Positions 33,201-43,282 of a DNA stretch of 64,000 bases are shown one piece after another. Both the position numbers and the translations under genes were made by a program. Within the stretch, counting starts at the first letter, position 1; every line of letters begins with the position of its first letter. The notes beneath the pieces were generated by a model. It worked only from the letters and a program-made list of their open reading frames with translations. It was not told the origin of the DNA and searched no databases. Origin of the DNA: Okapia johnstoni (lineage: Eukaryota > Chordata > Mammalia > Artiodactyla > Giraffidae); contig CM044309.1 in NCBI GenBank assembly GCA_024291935.2, forward strand, positions 6,758,001 through 6,822,000, given 5' to 3'.

Positions 33201-34121
33201 GGAACAACAGACTGGTTCCAAATAGGAAAAGGAGTACGTCAAGGCTGTATATTGTCACCCTGCTTATTTAACTTATATGCAGAGTACATCATGAGAAACG
33301 CTGGGCTGGAAGAAACACAAGCTGGAATCAAGATTGCTGGGAGAAATATCAATAACCTCAGATATGCGGATGACACCACCTTTATGGCAGAAAGTAAAGA
33401 ACTAAAGAGCCTCTTGATGAAAGTGAAAGAGGAGAGTGAAAAAGTTGGCTTAAAGCTCAACGTTCAGAAAACTAAGATCATGGCATCTGGTCCCATCACT
33501 TCATGGGAAATAGATGGGGAAACAGTGGAAACAGTGTCAGACTTTATTTTTGGGGGCTCCAGAATCACTGCAGATGGTGACTGCAGCCATGAAATTAAAA
33601 GACGCTTACTCCTTGGAAGGAAGGTTATGGCCAACCTATATAGCATATTTAAAAGCAGAGACATTACTTTGCCAACAAAAGTCCGTCTAGTCAAGGCTAT
33701 GGTTTTTCCAGTGGTCATGTATGGATGTGAGAGTTGGACGGTGAAGAAGGCTGAGCGCCGAAGAATTGATGCTTTTGAACTGTGGTGTTGGAGAAGACTC
33801 TTGAGAGTCCCTTGGACTGCAAGGAGATCCAATCAATCCATCCTAAAAGAGATCAATCCTGGGTGTTCATTGGAAGGACTGATGTTGAAGCTGAAACTCC
33901 AATACTTTGGCCACCTCATGCAAAGGGTTGACTCATTGGAAAAGACTCTAATGCTGGGTAGGATTGGGGGCGTGAGGAGAAGGGGACGACAGAGGATGAG
34001 ATGGTTGGATGGCATCACCGACTCGGTGGACATGGGTTTGGGTAGACTCCGGGAGTTGGTGATAGACAGGGAGGCCTGGCATGCTGCAGTTCATGGGGTC
34101 GCAAAGAGTCGGACATGACTG
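33201..34121 (+). pseudogene. BovB reverse transcriptase, C-terminal half, open
   Basis: The frame is open from the truncation point (gga at 33201) to a TGA at 34119-34121, 306 codons, with no stop. It holds motif B/C sequence ([13 protein letters not shown], then RYADD intact), the connection region with CESW, the FELWCWRRL block, and the basic [13 protein letters not shown] tail. One codon is missing in the AESEEELKSLL stretch (here [10 protein letters not shown]), and FIFLGS reads FIFGGS. Motif A, the linker and the endonuclease are absent, so it cannot work alone. It has no start codon of its own. Confidence 0.9.
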
Positions 34122-34144
34122 AGCGACTGAACTGAACTGAACTG
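33201..34144 (+). mobile_element. BovB LINE, 5'-truncated, 11-bp TSD
   Basis: A sense BovB of about 945 bp ends in a run of ACTGA units (gactgaactgaactgaactg). aatctaaacat flanks it at 33190-33200 and 34145-34155. Low divergence from the other copies' shared sequence and an unbroken frame suggest it is among the youngest BovB copies here. Confidence 0.95.
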
Positions 34145-34155
34145 AATCTAAACAT

Positions 34156-35134
34156 TTAACAGTGTTTTTATTTACCAACAATATGAGCTTCACTATTTTT
34201 CACTTCTTTGGTCATATCCACTATGAAGCATATCTCACATTTTTTTCTATTCTCCTTGCAAAAGACAGTCTTTGGGGAAATACAAGCCTTTATCTTTGTG
34301 AAGTAGTTTGCCTTTGCTGATACTCATGAAATGAACTAGAACTGAGCTGGAAAATATGAAGTAATTTTTCTTCTCTACTTCATAAGATATACTTTGGCTT
34401 TCAATTCAGAAGAGCTTGACACTGTAAACTGACTACTCAGGGGACCACCAATCCATCTTACAAGGTTCACATCTGGTTTTGCCAAACTTCCATTTGAGAC
34501 CATGCCCAGACCTCAAAGGAGTCGTAAGAAGAGAATAACAGGAAAAGGGTGATGGAAATGTGGCCTAATGTGTCCAGGGAATATGATAGGAAAATGGGAG
34601 TCATAGGATGATGTGGAGCTGAGCTAACACCACCACGGCAACATCAGGTATCAAGTTCCCCAAAAGGTTCTTACTAGAGATTAGACTTGCTAGAGCTGAT
34701 CTGCCCCTGCACCTCTCAGCATACTCAGTCAAACAAGACTTAGATTGCAAGTGCACAGCTGCTAAGCTTGCAAAGGAGCCAAGAAACAAATGTGGAAAAC
34801 ATCTGCAAGCATGTCACTCAAAAAAAAAAAAAACCTTGAGGTAAGTTAACTCTAAATGTGTCAAAGTTAGAACTAAGTGGACAAATAAATGTCACGTGAT
34901 TTTACCCAGTTTCTGAATTGTGTGAGGAAGAAATAATATACCTAGCTTTCTCTCTGAAAAGCTATTCATAGTTACTTTCCCCTCCAGAGATCACTACTTG
35001 AATGTTTCTGACATTTGAAACCAAATCTCCAAGAAACAAAGTTACTGCATTTCAGTTTGCTATCCTAAAAGAAACATTTTATCCCCCATTGTACTATGCA
35101 GCATCAGTCTATATTCTCTTAGAGTAAGATCACA
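34156..35134. other. Single-copy DNA, no gene seen
   Basis: No recognised repeat. An A-run lies at 34820-34832. The 62-codon antisense frame at 34601-34789 has no recognisable features. Confidence 0.45.
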
Positions 35135-35146
35135 CATTTATGCCCT

Positions 35147-35277
35147 GCTGCTGCTGCTGCTAAGTCGCTTCAGTTGTGCAAGACTCTGTGCGACCCCACA
35201 GACAGCAGCCCACCAGGCTCCTCTGTCCCTGGGATTCTCCAGGCAAGAATACTGGAGTGGGTTGCCATTTCCTTCTC
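35147..35277 (-). mobile_element. Bov-A monomer SINE, antisense, 12-bp TSD
   Basis: A single Bov-A unit carries a (GCT)n tract at its left edge, the complement of the AGC repeat often found at Bov-A tails. It reads ctaagtcgcttcagttgtgc onward to 'gccatttccttctcc'. catttatgccct flanks it at 35135-35146 and 35278-35289. Confidence 0.95.
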
Positions 35278-35754
35278 CATTTATGCCCTAAATACCTGCA
35301 AAAACAGTAATGAAACACACACGAGATCATCTCTAGATTACTTTAAATATGTAATGCAATGTAAATGCGGTGTAAGTAGTTGCATGTGGAAAATTCAAGT
35401 TCTGCTTTTGGAACTTTCCAGAATGTTTTTTAGAATATCTGCAATTGATTGTTGGTTGATATCATCAACGTAGAACCCACTGATCCAAAGGGCCAGTTAT
35501 ATAGTATATATAGTACGGAAACCAAGAAAGAAAAAAATAAACCAAGAACAAATTGACATTGACAAATTGCTGAGTGCAAAAGTGACTACTTTAGTATGCT
35601 AATTATCCTAACAGGGAGAATAATGCAAAGATTTCACTAGTATTTACCTAGTAAAAACCTGAAGAGTTCAAGACCATTGTTTTTTAAGCAGACATGAACT
35701 GATACATCTTTGTAAATATTATGATAATAATTTGCAATACTTCATAGTCTTCAA

Positions 35755-36110
35755 ATGTCTCTTATTTCATCCTCACTAGTCCATAAGACAGGTGAAAACA
35801 TGTATTACAGGTGAGAAAGTGACTTACTTAAAACTATTCAGTTATTCTTTTATTCAGCAAATATTAAGGAAGCATCTGCTATATTTCAACTGCTGCTTGA
35901 CACAGGTGATAAACAGGCTATGTCCTTGCTCTCCAGGAGCTTACCTCCTAAATAATTTCACACAAGAGAAACGGAATAAAGACAAACGGTGATGTGAGAA
36001 AGCAACTGCAGATTGGTGCATTTTCACAGAGGACAAGAGTGAGGGTCATGGAAAGTCTCATTGAAGAGAGAGCAGCTGAGCTGAGGTCTGAGTGATGAAA
36101 GGGAACCATA
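35755..36110 (-). repeat. MIR/L2 remnant, antisense
   Basis: 'cagcaaatattaaggaagca', 'tgtccttgctctccaggagc' and 'gagctgaggtctgagtgatg' follow the complement of the L2 3' end. A MIR-like trace sits just before it. Confidence 0.5.
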
Positions 36111-36990
36111 GGTACATGGATACGCGAAAGAGGATTCCAGGAAGAAAAAACAACAAATTCACATAATTATTATATAATACGGTAGAAAATTGAACTCTGT
36201 CTTCTACTGTTTCCATGATATCATGCCCTCTCTTTTTACTTGGTAGATTACAAACTATGACTGAATAATAAAGCAATAAAACAATGAGTAATAAAACAAC
36301 CAAGGTCACATTAAGACTATCATAATAAAATACCTATTTGCAATTTTTTAAAAATCACTATTGATTTTGTTAATGTGTTCCAGGAAAGATGTAAATATCT
36401 TTCATTTTAATCAACATAAGATCATTATAATAGAGAACAACATCATTGTTTTCAAGAAGGTTCATATTTGATATTTAAATGTAATTGTCATTCAAAGCAT
36501 TTTAATCAATTTATCTTAATTTGTAGTTCAGTAGCCCAAGAATAAATATACAGACCTCAGGTAAAAAAAAAAAAAAAAAAAGTGTTCTTGTTGTGAACCT
36601 AAAACTGCTCTAAAAATAAAATTATTTTAAAAATTAAGTAACATATAACATTACCAATAAAAGATTTAATTCTTCAAAAAAAATCTTAATGTGAGATTCA
36701 AGAGAGTATAGGACTCTATAATCTAAAAGCTTCATACAACTGCTAAATTAAAGGATTTGGCAAACACATAGAGAGTAAATCCCCAAAATAAACATTTTTA
36801 TTGCTTTTTTATAATATCATAAACATTTAAGCTAAAGAAGCTATATATATAATTTAAGTAAAAATAATCCAGTTTGAATTCTTTGGGTTCAAATCAGAAC
36901 TTGTCTTCAAACAGAAAAGGAAACTCAACATGTAATTATATTCAAAATCAAGTGTCAAAAGCATATAATAAGAAATACCAAAATCAGAGG
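36111..36990. other. Single-copy very AT-rich DNA
   Basis: An A-run lies at 36562-36580. No repeat or gene recognised. Confidence 0.45.
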
Positions 36991-36994
36991 TTCT

Positions 36995-37150
36995 AGGAAG
37001 ACAACACAGTGTAATAGATAGAGGTCTAGACTGGGAGTAAGTAGATTTGGCTTCTCTTTTGACTTTGAGTAGACAGACATGAGACCTTAGAAAATTAACC
37101 TTCTTAAATCTCAGTTTTCTCATCTATAAAATGGATCAATAGATATTTTT
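36995..37150 (+). repeat. MIR SINE
   Basis: 'acaacacagtgtaatagata', 'tagactgggagtaagtagat' and 'cagttttctcatctataaaa' are the sense MIR order. Confidence 0.75.
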
Positions 37151-37400
37151 CTGGCTCTCTATTACATTGGTTGTTTTGCAAACCAACTGAAATAATATGT
37201 CAAATGATTTTCAAAATACAATATTACCCAATACAAACAAAGAAAAAATGATGACTTTCTCCCACCCACACAATCATCCCTCTCCTAAAAACATTACCTG
37301 AAACCTGGGCTTCAGTCTTGGATCCATCACCACTTGAAGAGAAAAGTATATTGGCATATTTTTGTTCAAGCTTATCTATAACAATCAGGAGTTGCACACG

Positions 37401-37548
37401 AAATTATAAATTTAATTATATAATTATAATTATAAATTAAATTATAATTATAAATTTTAATTATATAATTATAATTATAAATTATAATTTTAAATTATAA
37501 ATTATAATTATAAATTATATTTTTTTATAATTAAAAAATTATAAAATT
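37401..37548. repeat. AT-only low-complexity tract
   Basis: About 150 bp are made almost entirely of shuffled aattata/taaattata units. Because the unit is nearly self-complementary, the tract can pair with itself in many registers. It sits at the left edge of the L1 stack. Confidence 0.85.
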
Positions 37549-37760
37549 TTCTCCATTCTGATGGCTGTCTTTTGGTCTTGTTTATGGTCCCCCTTGCTGT
37601 GCAAAAGTTTTTAAATTTAATTGGTCCCATTTGTTTGTTTGCTTTTCTTTTTATTTTTATTACTCTAGGAGATGGGTCAAAAGCAATCTTTCAGAGATTT
37701 GTGCCAAAGAGTATTCTGTCTATGTTTTCCTCTAAGAGTTTTACACCGTATGGCTTTGTA
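37549..37760 (-). mobile_element. L1 ORF2 fragment, antisense
   Basis: 'ttgctgtgcaaaagttttta', 'ttggtcccatttgtttg' and 'tatgttttcctctaagagtt' are the complement of the same ORF2 region found in sense from 37815. This and the next fragment overlap in L1 coordinates, so they are separate insertions and not halves of one. Confidence 0.75.
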
Positions 37761-37814
37761 TTCAGGTATGTTGGGGAAATTAACGGTAGTTTCGATTAGG
37801 CATCAGAGGCCATG

Positions 37815-38099
37815 ATAAGCTTTTGACTGAAAAAAGACACTGAAGGAACTTACGTACCAAACTGCTGACTAGAAGAAACAGCGCAACAGCACCACATGCA
37901 AAAATAAACCCAAAATGGATTATAAAGACTTGAATGTCAGGCCAGAAACTATAAAAGTCTTAGAGGAAACCATAGGCAGTAAGCTCTCTGACATAAATCA
38001 CAGCAGGATCCTCTACCACCTCCCTCCTGTAGGAACGAAAACAAAAAAATAAACAAACAAATGAGGCCTAATTAAACCTAAAAGCCTTTGCACAGCGAC
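37815..38099 (+). mobile_element. L1 ORF2 fragment, sense, part 1
   Basis: 'caaaaataaacccaaaatgg', 'cagaaactataaaagtctta' and 'aaagcctttgcacagcga' belong to L1 ORF2. The element continues at 38222 after a SINE insertion. Confidence 0.8.
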
Positions 38100-38221
38100 G
38101 TATCAGTTGCTCAGTCGTGTCCGACTTTTTGCAACCCCAGGGACCGTGGCCTGCCCGGCTCCTCTGTCCATGGGATTCTCTAGCCAAAAATACTGGAGTG
38201 GGTTGCCATTTCCTCCTCCAG
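38100..38221 (-). mobile_element. Bov-A SINE inside L1, antisense
   Basis: 'gttgctcagtcgtgtccgac' to 'gggttgccatttcctcctcc'. On its right the L1 wording resumes directly (gacaaaggaaactataaaca), so the SINE split the L1. Confidence 0.88.
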
Positions 38222-39094
38222 ACAAAGGAAACTATAAACAAAGTGAAAAGACAACCCTCAGATTGTGAGAAAATATTAGCAAATGAGATAACTGACAAAG
38301 AATTAATTTCCAAAATATACAAGCAGCTCATGTAGCTCAATACCAGAAAAACAACCCAATCAAAAAGTGGACAGAAGACCTAAACAGACATTGCTCAAAA
38401 GAAGACATACAGATGGTAAATAAATGCATGAAAAGATGCTCAACATCATTCATTATTAGAGAAATGCAAATCGAACCTACAAAGAGGTATCACCTCACAC
38501 AGGTCAGAATGGCCATCATCAAAAAATCTAGAAGCAATGAAAGTTGGAGAGGGTGTGAAGAAAAGGGAACCCTCTTGCATTGTTCAAGGGAGTGTAAACT
38601 AATACAGCCACTAGGGAGAACAGTATGAAGACTGCTTAAAAAAATAGGACTAAAACTACCATATGACCCAGCAATCCTATTCCTGGGCTTATACCCTAAG
38701 GAAACCATAACTGAAAATGACACATATACCCCAATGTTCATTGCAGCACTGTTTTCAATAGCTAGGTCATGGAAGCAACTTAAACATTCAACAGATGAAT
38801 GGATAAAGAAATTGTGGTACCTACATACAATGGAATATTACTCCACAATAAAAATAATGCATTTGAATCAGTTCTAAGCAAGCAGATGAACCTAGAATCT
38901 ATTATACAGAATGAAATAGTCAGAAAGAGAAAAACAAACATTTTATATTAACACATATAAATGGAATCTAGAAAGTTGGTACTGAAGAACCTTTTTGCAG
39001 GGCTAAAATGGAGACACAGACATAGAGAAGAGGTTTGTGGACACAATAGGGGATGGAGAGGGTGGGATGAATCAAGAGAGCAGCATTGAAACAC
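38222..39094 (+). mobile_element. L1 ORF2 3' end, sense, part 2
   Basis: It continues the ORF2 C-terminus and 3' UTR: 'gatgctcaacatcattcatt', 'accatatgacccagcaatcc', 'gaatggataaagaaattgtg'. ORF2 is broken by many stops. The next BovB interrupts it in the 3' UTR. Confidence 0.88.
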
Positions 39095-40019
39095 TTACAT
39101 TCAGTTCAATTCAGTCGCTCAGTCATGTCCGACTCTTCGATACCCCATGGACTGCAGCACACCAGGCTTCCATGTCCATCACCAATTCCCAGAGCTTGCT
39201 CAAACTCATTTCCATTGAGTCTATGATGCCATCCAACCATCTAGTCCTCTGTTGTCCCTTTCTCCTCTTGTCTTCAGTCTTTCCCAGCATCAGGGTCTTT
39301 TCCAATGAGTCAGTTCTTCGCATCAGGTGGCCAAAGTATTGGAGTTTCAGCTTCAGCATCAGTCCTTCCAGTGAATATTCAGGACTGATCTCCTTTAGGA
39401 TGGACTTGCTGGATCTTCTTGCAGTCCAAGGGACTCTCAAGAATCTTCTCCAACACCACAGTTCAAAATCATCAATTCTTCAGCGCTCAGCTTTCTTTAT
39501 GGTTCAACTCTCACATCCATACATGACTACTGGAAAAACCATAGCTTTGACTAGATGGACCTTTGTTGGCAAAGTTATGTATCTTCTTTTTAATATGCTA
39601 TCGAGGTTGGTCATAGCTTTTCTTCCAAGGAGCAAGTGTCTTTTAATTTCATGGCTGCAGTCACAATCTGCGGTGATTTTGGAGCCCAAAAAAATAAAGT
39701 CTGTCTTTGTTTCCATTGTTTCCCCATCTATTTGCCATGAAGTGATGGGACCGGATGCCATGATCTTAGTTTTCTGAATGTTGAGCTTTAAGCCAACTTT
39801 TTCATTCTCCTCTTTCACTTTCATCAAGAGGCTCTTTGGTTCCTCTTTGCTTTCTACCATAAGGGTGGTGTCATCTGCATATCTGAGGTTATTGATATTT
39901 CTCTTGGCAATCTTTATTCCAGCTTGTGATTCATCCAGCCCAGCATTTCACATGATGTACTCTGCATATGTTAAATATGCAGGGTGACAATATACAGCCT
40001 TGACATACTCCTTTCCTGA
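39095..40019 (-). mobile_element. BovB LINE inside L1, antisense
   Basis: It opens ttcagttcaattcagtcgct and runs antisense to 'catactcctttcctgat'. The L1 3' UTR wording (accaaatgtaaaatagatag) resumes at 40021, so the BovB landed in the L1 3' UTR. Confidence 0.92.
39123..39990 (-). pseudogene. BovB reverse transcriptase remnant
   Basis: The antisense coding sequence reads YADD (intact), then the connection and tail regions, in two main open pieces (39504-39860 and 39123-39440). Stops lie between them, including the end of the CES stretch near 39504, where a Trp codon has become a stop. It starts after motif A, so it is only the C-terminal half. Confidence 0.82.
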
Positions 40020-40248
40020 TTACCAAATGTAAAATAGATAGCTGGTGGGAATTTGCTCTATGATACAGTGATCTCAAACCCAGTGCTCTGTGGCAACCTA
40101 GTGGAGTGAGATAGAGTAGGGGAAGGGAGGGTACTTCAAGAGGAGGGGACATCTGTATGCCTGTGGCTGATTGATGTTGATATATGGCAGAAACCAACAC
40201 AGTGTTTTGAAGCAATTATACTCCAATTCAAAATGAAAAATTTTTAAA
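40020..40248 (+). mobile_element. L1 3' UTR end, sense, part 3
   Basis: 'aaatagatagctggtgggaa', 'tgcctgtggctgattgatgt' and 'agcaattatactccaattca' close the L1 that began at 37815. Confidence 0.85.
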
Positions 40249-41862
40249 GAAAAATAAAACACAAATAGCAAACTATAAAAGAAAACAAAAGCAACGAGGA
40301 TATAACAAACACTTAAAAATATTCAAAAAATAAACAAAATAAGAAAAAGAGCAAAAACCCAAAAAAGTTATAGTAAAACTGGAAAAAAATACTTTAAAAA
40401 TTAAAAAAATAATAATGATAACAACAGCACCAAATCTAGGTTGGCCTCTGGACCATCTGTGGCCACTGTAGGGTCAGCTCAGACTCTGATTTGATCCAAG
40501 TCACTGTGTACTTGCCCTCAATGTCCACAGTTGCTGTAACTTGACCCATCTCAGGGGTGGGAACACCCACCTGCTCAGATATTCCGCAGACACAGGATTG
40601 ACCAAGAGGATCACAGGGATTTAACCCACGGCTTTTGCAGCTACATGGAGAGATTTCCATTCCTCTTCCTTCGCTGCATCAGCCCTGGTGCTCAGCTTTG
40701 GCTTTAATGCCACCCTCGGGTATCTCTTCCCTGCCCAAGTGAGAGGGGGGGAAAGCAGTGACTGGCTGGGGTACTCCTAACCAGGCCCGAGAAGGCCAGG
40801 GCTGCCACAACCGGGGTGTAGACCAGCAGGCTGTTGCAACAGACTGGGGCAGGGTAGCTCTGGTGGGAACCAGTCCTGGCGCCGAAGGAGGCGGGGGCTG
40901 GTGTGTGGGCAGCCCCAGCCCTTGTGCACCACTCCAAGTGGCACCTCCTGTCCTGGGTAGATCGTGTTTTCTCAGGAGCATTCCTGGCATGGAGCCCCCG
41001 AATCTTGTCCTCTCTGCCCCATCCCCATGGCCAACAGCGGTCCTCTCTGAGAATCTGCCTTCCCAGCTCCAAGCTTGAGCACACAGCCCTGCACGGCACC
41101 GATGCACCCCCATCTCAGACAAGGGAGCCCAGGGCTGATTCCCAGAGAGGCTTTGAGATTTGCAGCAGCAAGTACCCCAGGGCCTACAAGGGCAGAAGAG
41201 GTCCTGGCTGGAGGATCAGACAAGTCTCCCCAGTCAGGTGCCCATGCCAGAGCCCAGGGAGGCTGAAGATGCCAGAGGATGCCCGCCCCTCACGTTCTGT
41301 TCAGCAATGGTGCCTGGCTTCCATGGTACCCCGGGCTTTTTCCGCAAACTTCCACACTTGTGGAACTCCTTGCTCCTGTCCCTTCAGGCTCTCTTTTCAC
41401 AGCCAGCAGCTGGTCCCTCCCGAGGTCATGGTCCAAACCCCTCTTTCCAGCACCCAGCCGCCCCCCAGGACGGGAGACTCAGCCTGGGGTGCACAGGCAG
41501 GCTTCGTCCTGCTTTCCACAGACCGTCTGTGGCAATCTCCTTTGATCCCCTGAAGATCTCTTTCTGTGCCAGCTGATTCCCTACCATGAGGGTCTTTTTT
41601 TCCGGAGCGCAGGCACCTCTCCCATCCAGCTTCCTGCCGAAGTTGCTGGTCTGCTTTGTGGCTCCTCTTGACTTTTTATCTTCCTTTCATCCTACCTGGT
41701 TTCAAGGGGACTTTTCTTATCCTTTTAGGCGTCCAATGTCTTCCACAAATGTTCAGCAGGGGCTCTGCGAGAACTGTTTCGTTTGTAAATGTATTCCTGA
41801 TGCACTTTTGAGGAGAGACCAATTCCGCGTCCTCCTGGTCCACCATCTTGACTTCTCTCAAT
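40249..41862 (-). mobile_element. L1 5' UTR, antisense, apparently 5'-complete
   Basis: Read on the minus strand, this begins at about 41862 with gaagtcaagatggtggacca. That start includes an AAGATGG core like the YY1 site at the start of mammalian L1s. It continues with 'ctcgcagagcccctgctgaa' and 'ccaggtaggatgaaagg', through a GC-rich body, to a T-rich region (40249-40440). It shares phrases with the sense fragment at 12570-13365. No ORF1 follows; it butts against the 3' end of the sense L1. The 147-, 131-, 138- and 216-codon frames here are GC-rich artefacts. Confidence 0.7.
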
Positions 41863-43280
41863 ATTTCTTTGAAAAAGAATGTTGCTTATTTTACTATATG
41901 CAATTATGATTAACAGTGAACCTGCTTGTTTTATTGTTTTGTTCCCCTCCGAATTCTGTGCACTGTATAAGTCACTCTCATGCCCCATTACCTGGAAAGA
42001 AGTGCCTTAGAATACACAATGAAGCATCTCTCAGAGGTGCCTGACTTCAGCAAGCAGCAAGTCACTGTTTCCTCCGTTTCAAATGGAAATCAGTGTTACA
42101 CTTAGATGACTGGACAATAGTGTCAGCTGTCATCAGTCTTTCACGGAAAACATTCAAAACTAAATTAGAATTTGTTGTTGCCTAACTATTCTCCCTTCTA
42201 TTTTAGAAAATTGTTTAAGGAAATAAGGCTGAAGTTTGGGACTTGTTTGTCGCAGTTTTTTTTTTAACGCTGGGTTTTATTAGGGTCGGCTATGCTTTGC
42301 AGAAGTAACTGCTTAGTAGACTGTCATAGTTTTAATCACAGAAGACTTTAACTCTTGAATCCTGAGTATCTTATAATCCTCAGTACCACCTGAACAGACT
42401 ATGAGGTCCTTAAAGCAAAAAAACACATTGTATTCAGCTTTATATCCCCATCACCTTACTCAGTGCTTGTCACATCAGCAGGCATCTCATAATCAGAGAT
42501 TTTATGAAATCTTTGCTATTAATTACTGAGGTGACCTACTTCTAAACAGTCAAAACTTTGGAATGTTCTACCTTATCCTATTTGAACTAACATATTTCAA
42601 GAACTGGATATCCTACTTTGAATCAACTCTCACTATTAGTAAACAATTACCATGTACATAATTCCAAAAATTTTAAAAAGCTGGCCTGAATGAAACTAAA
42701 ATTTCCAGTTAATGTGTATGCTGGGGGTGAATATATAAATTCTTTGTATCATACCATTTGTCTTTGAGAAATTTTGAGAAAATGTGACCCTATATTTAAT
42801 AAATGTGAATTTCCTAAGAAAAGATATCCATACAGTTCTTGAGTAACAATCCTCTTTTCTGAAGGGAAGGGAAAACTTCTATTCATGTTTATTTGGTGAT
42901 TTATTGCTTGTGTCAGTTACTGAGTTTTGTTTTGTTTTTTTGTTTTTGTTTTTGTCTTTTCTTTACATACTTAGAGAAATGGACCCATGGACCAGAGGAC
43001 ACACTGCCTGGGACCCTTTCCCAGCTGGGACTCCAGATGTGCTGTGACACAGGACTTCCCAGCGCTGTTTAAGTCTGGATGTTGGTCAAAACCCAATTTG
43101 GTGATGTATTCTCTGCTCTTTCTATCGCTTTTTCCTTTTAATGTTAGTATACTGAAAGTAAGCCAGATAATTCTCTAATAAATCTTTGTATTATTTATTT
43201 GTATATAACAAGTGGCTTGTTTTGTTAACAAATCTTTTGAACCCGAGATGAAAATGAAAACTTTCAGCAAAACAGAGGCT
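41863..43280. other. Single-copy AT-rich DNA
   Basis: No repeat recognised apart from a T/G simple stretch around 42928-42962. No gene signals. Confidence 0.45.
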
Positions 43281-43282
43281 TA

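Noticed and set aside
33252..34118. Longest open frame in the window as a host gene.
   Set aside because: It is the C-terminal half of a BovB reverse transcriptase inside an element with a target-site duplication. It begins at the truncation point, not at a real start codon.
40679..41576. Several overlapping open frames of 100-216 codons in a GC-rich patch that looks like a promoter or first exon.
   Set aside because: They occur in many frames on both strands, as GC-rich DNA gives. The block matches the orphan L1 5' UTR pattern and shares phrases with 12.57-13.37 kb.
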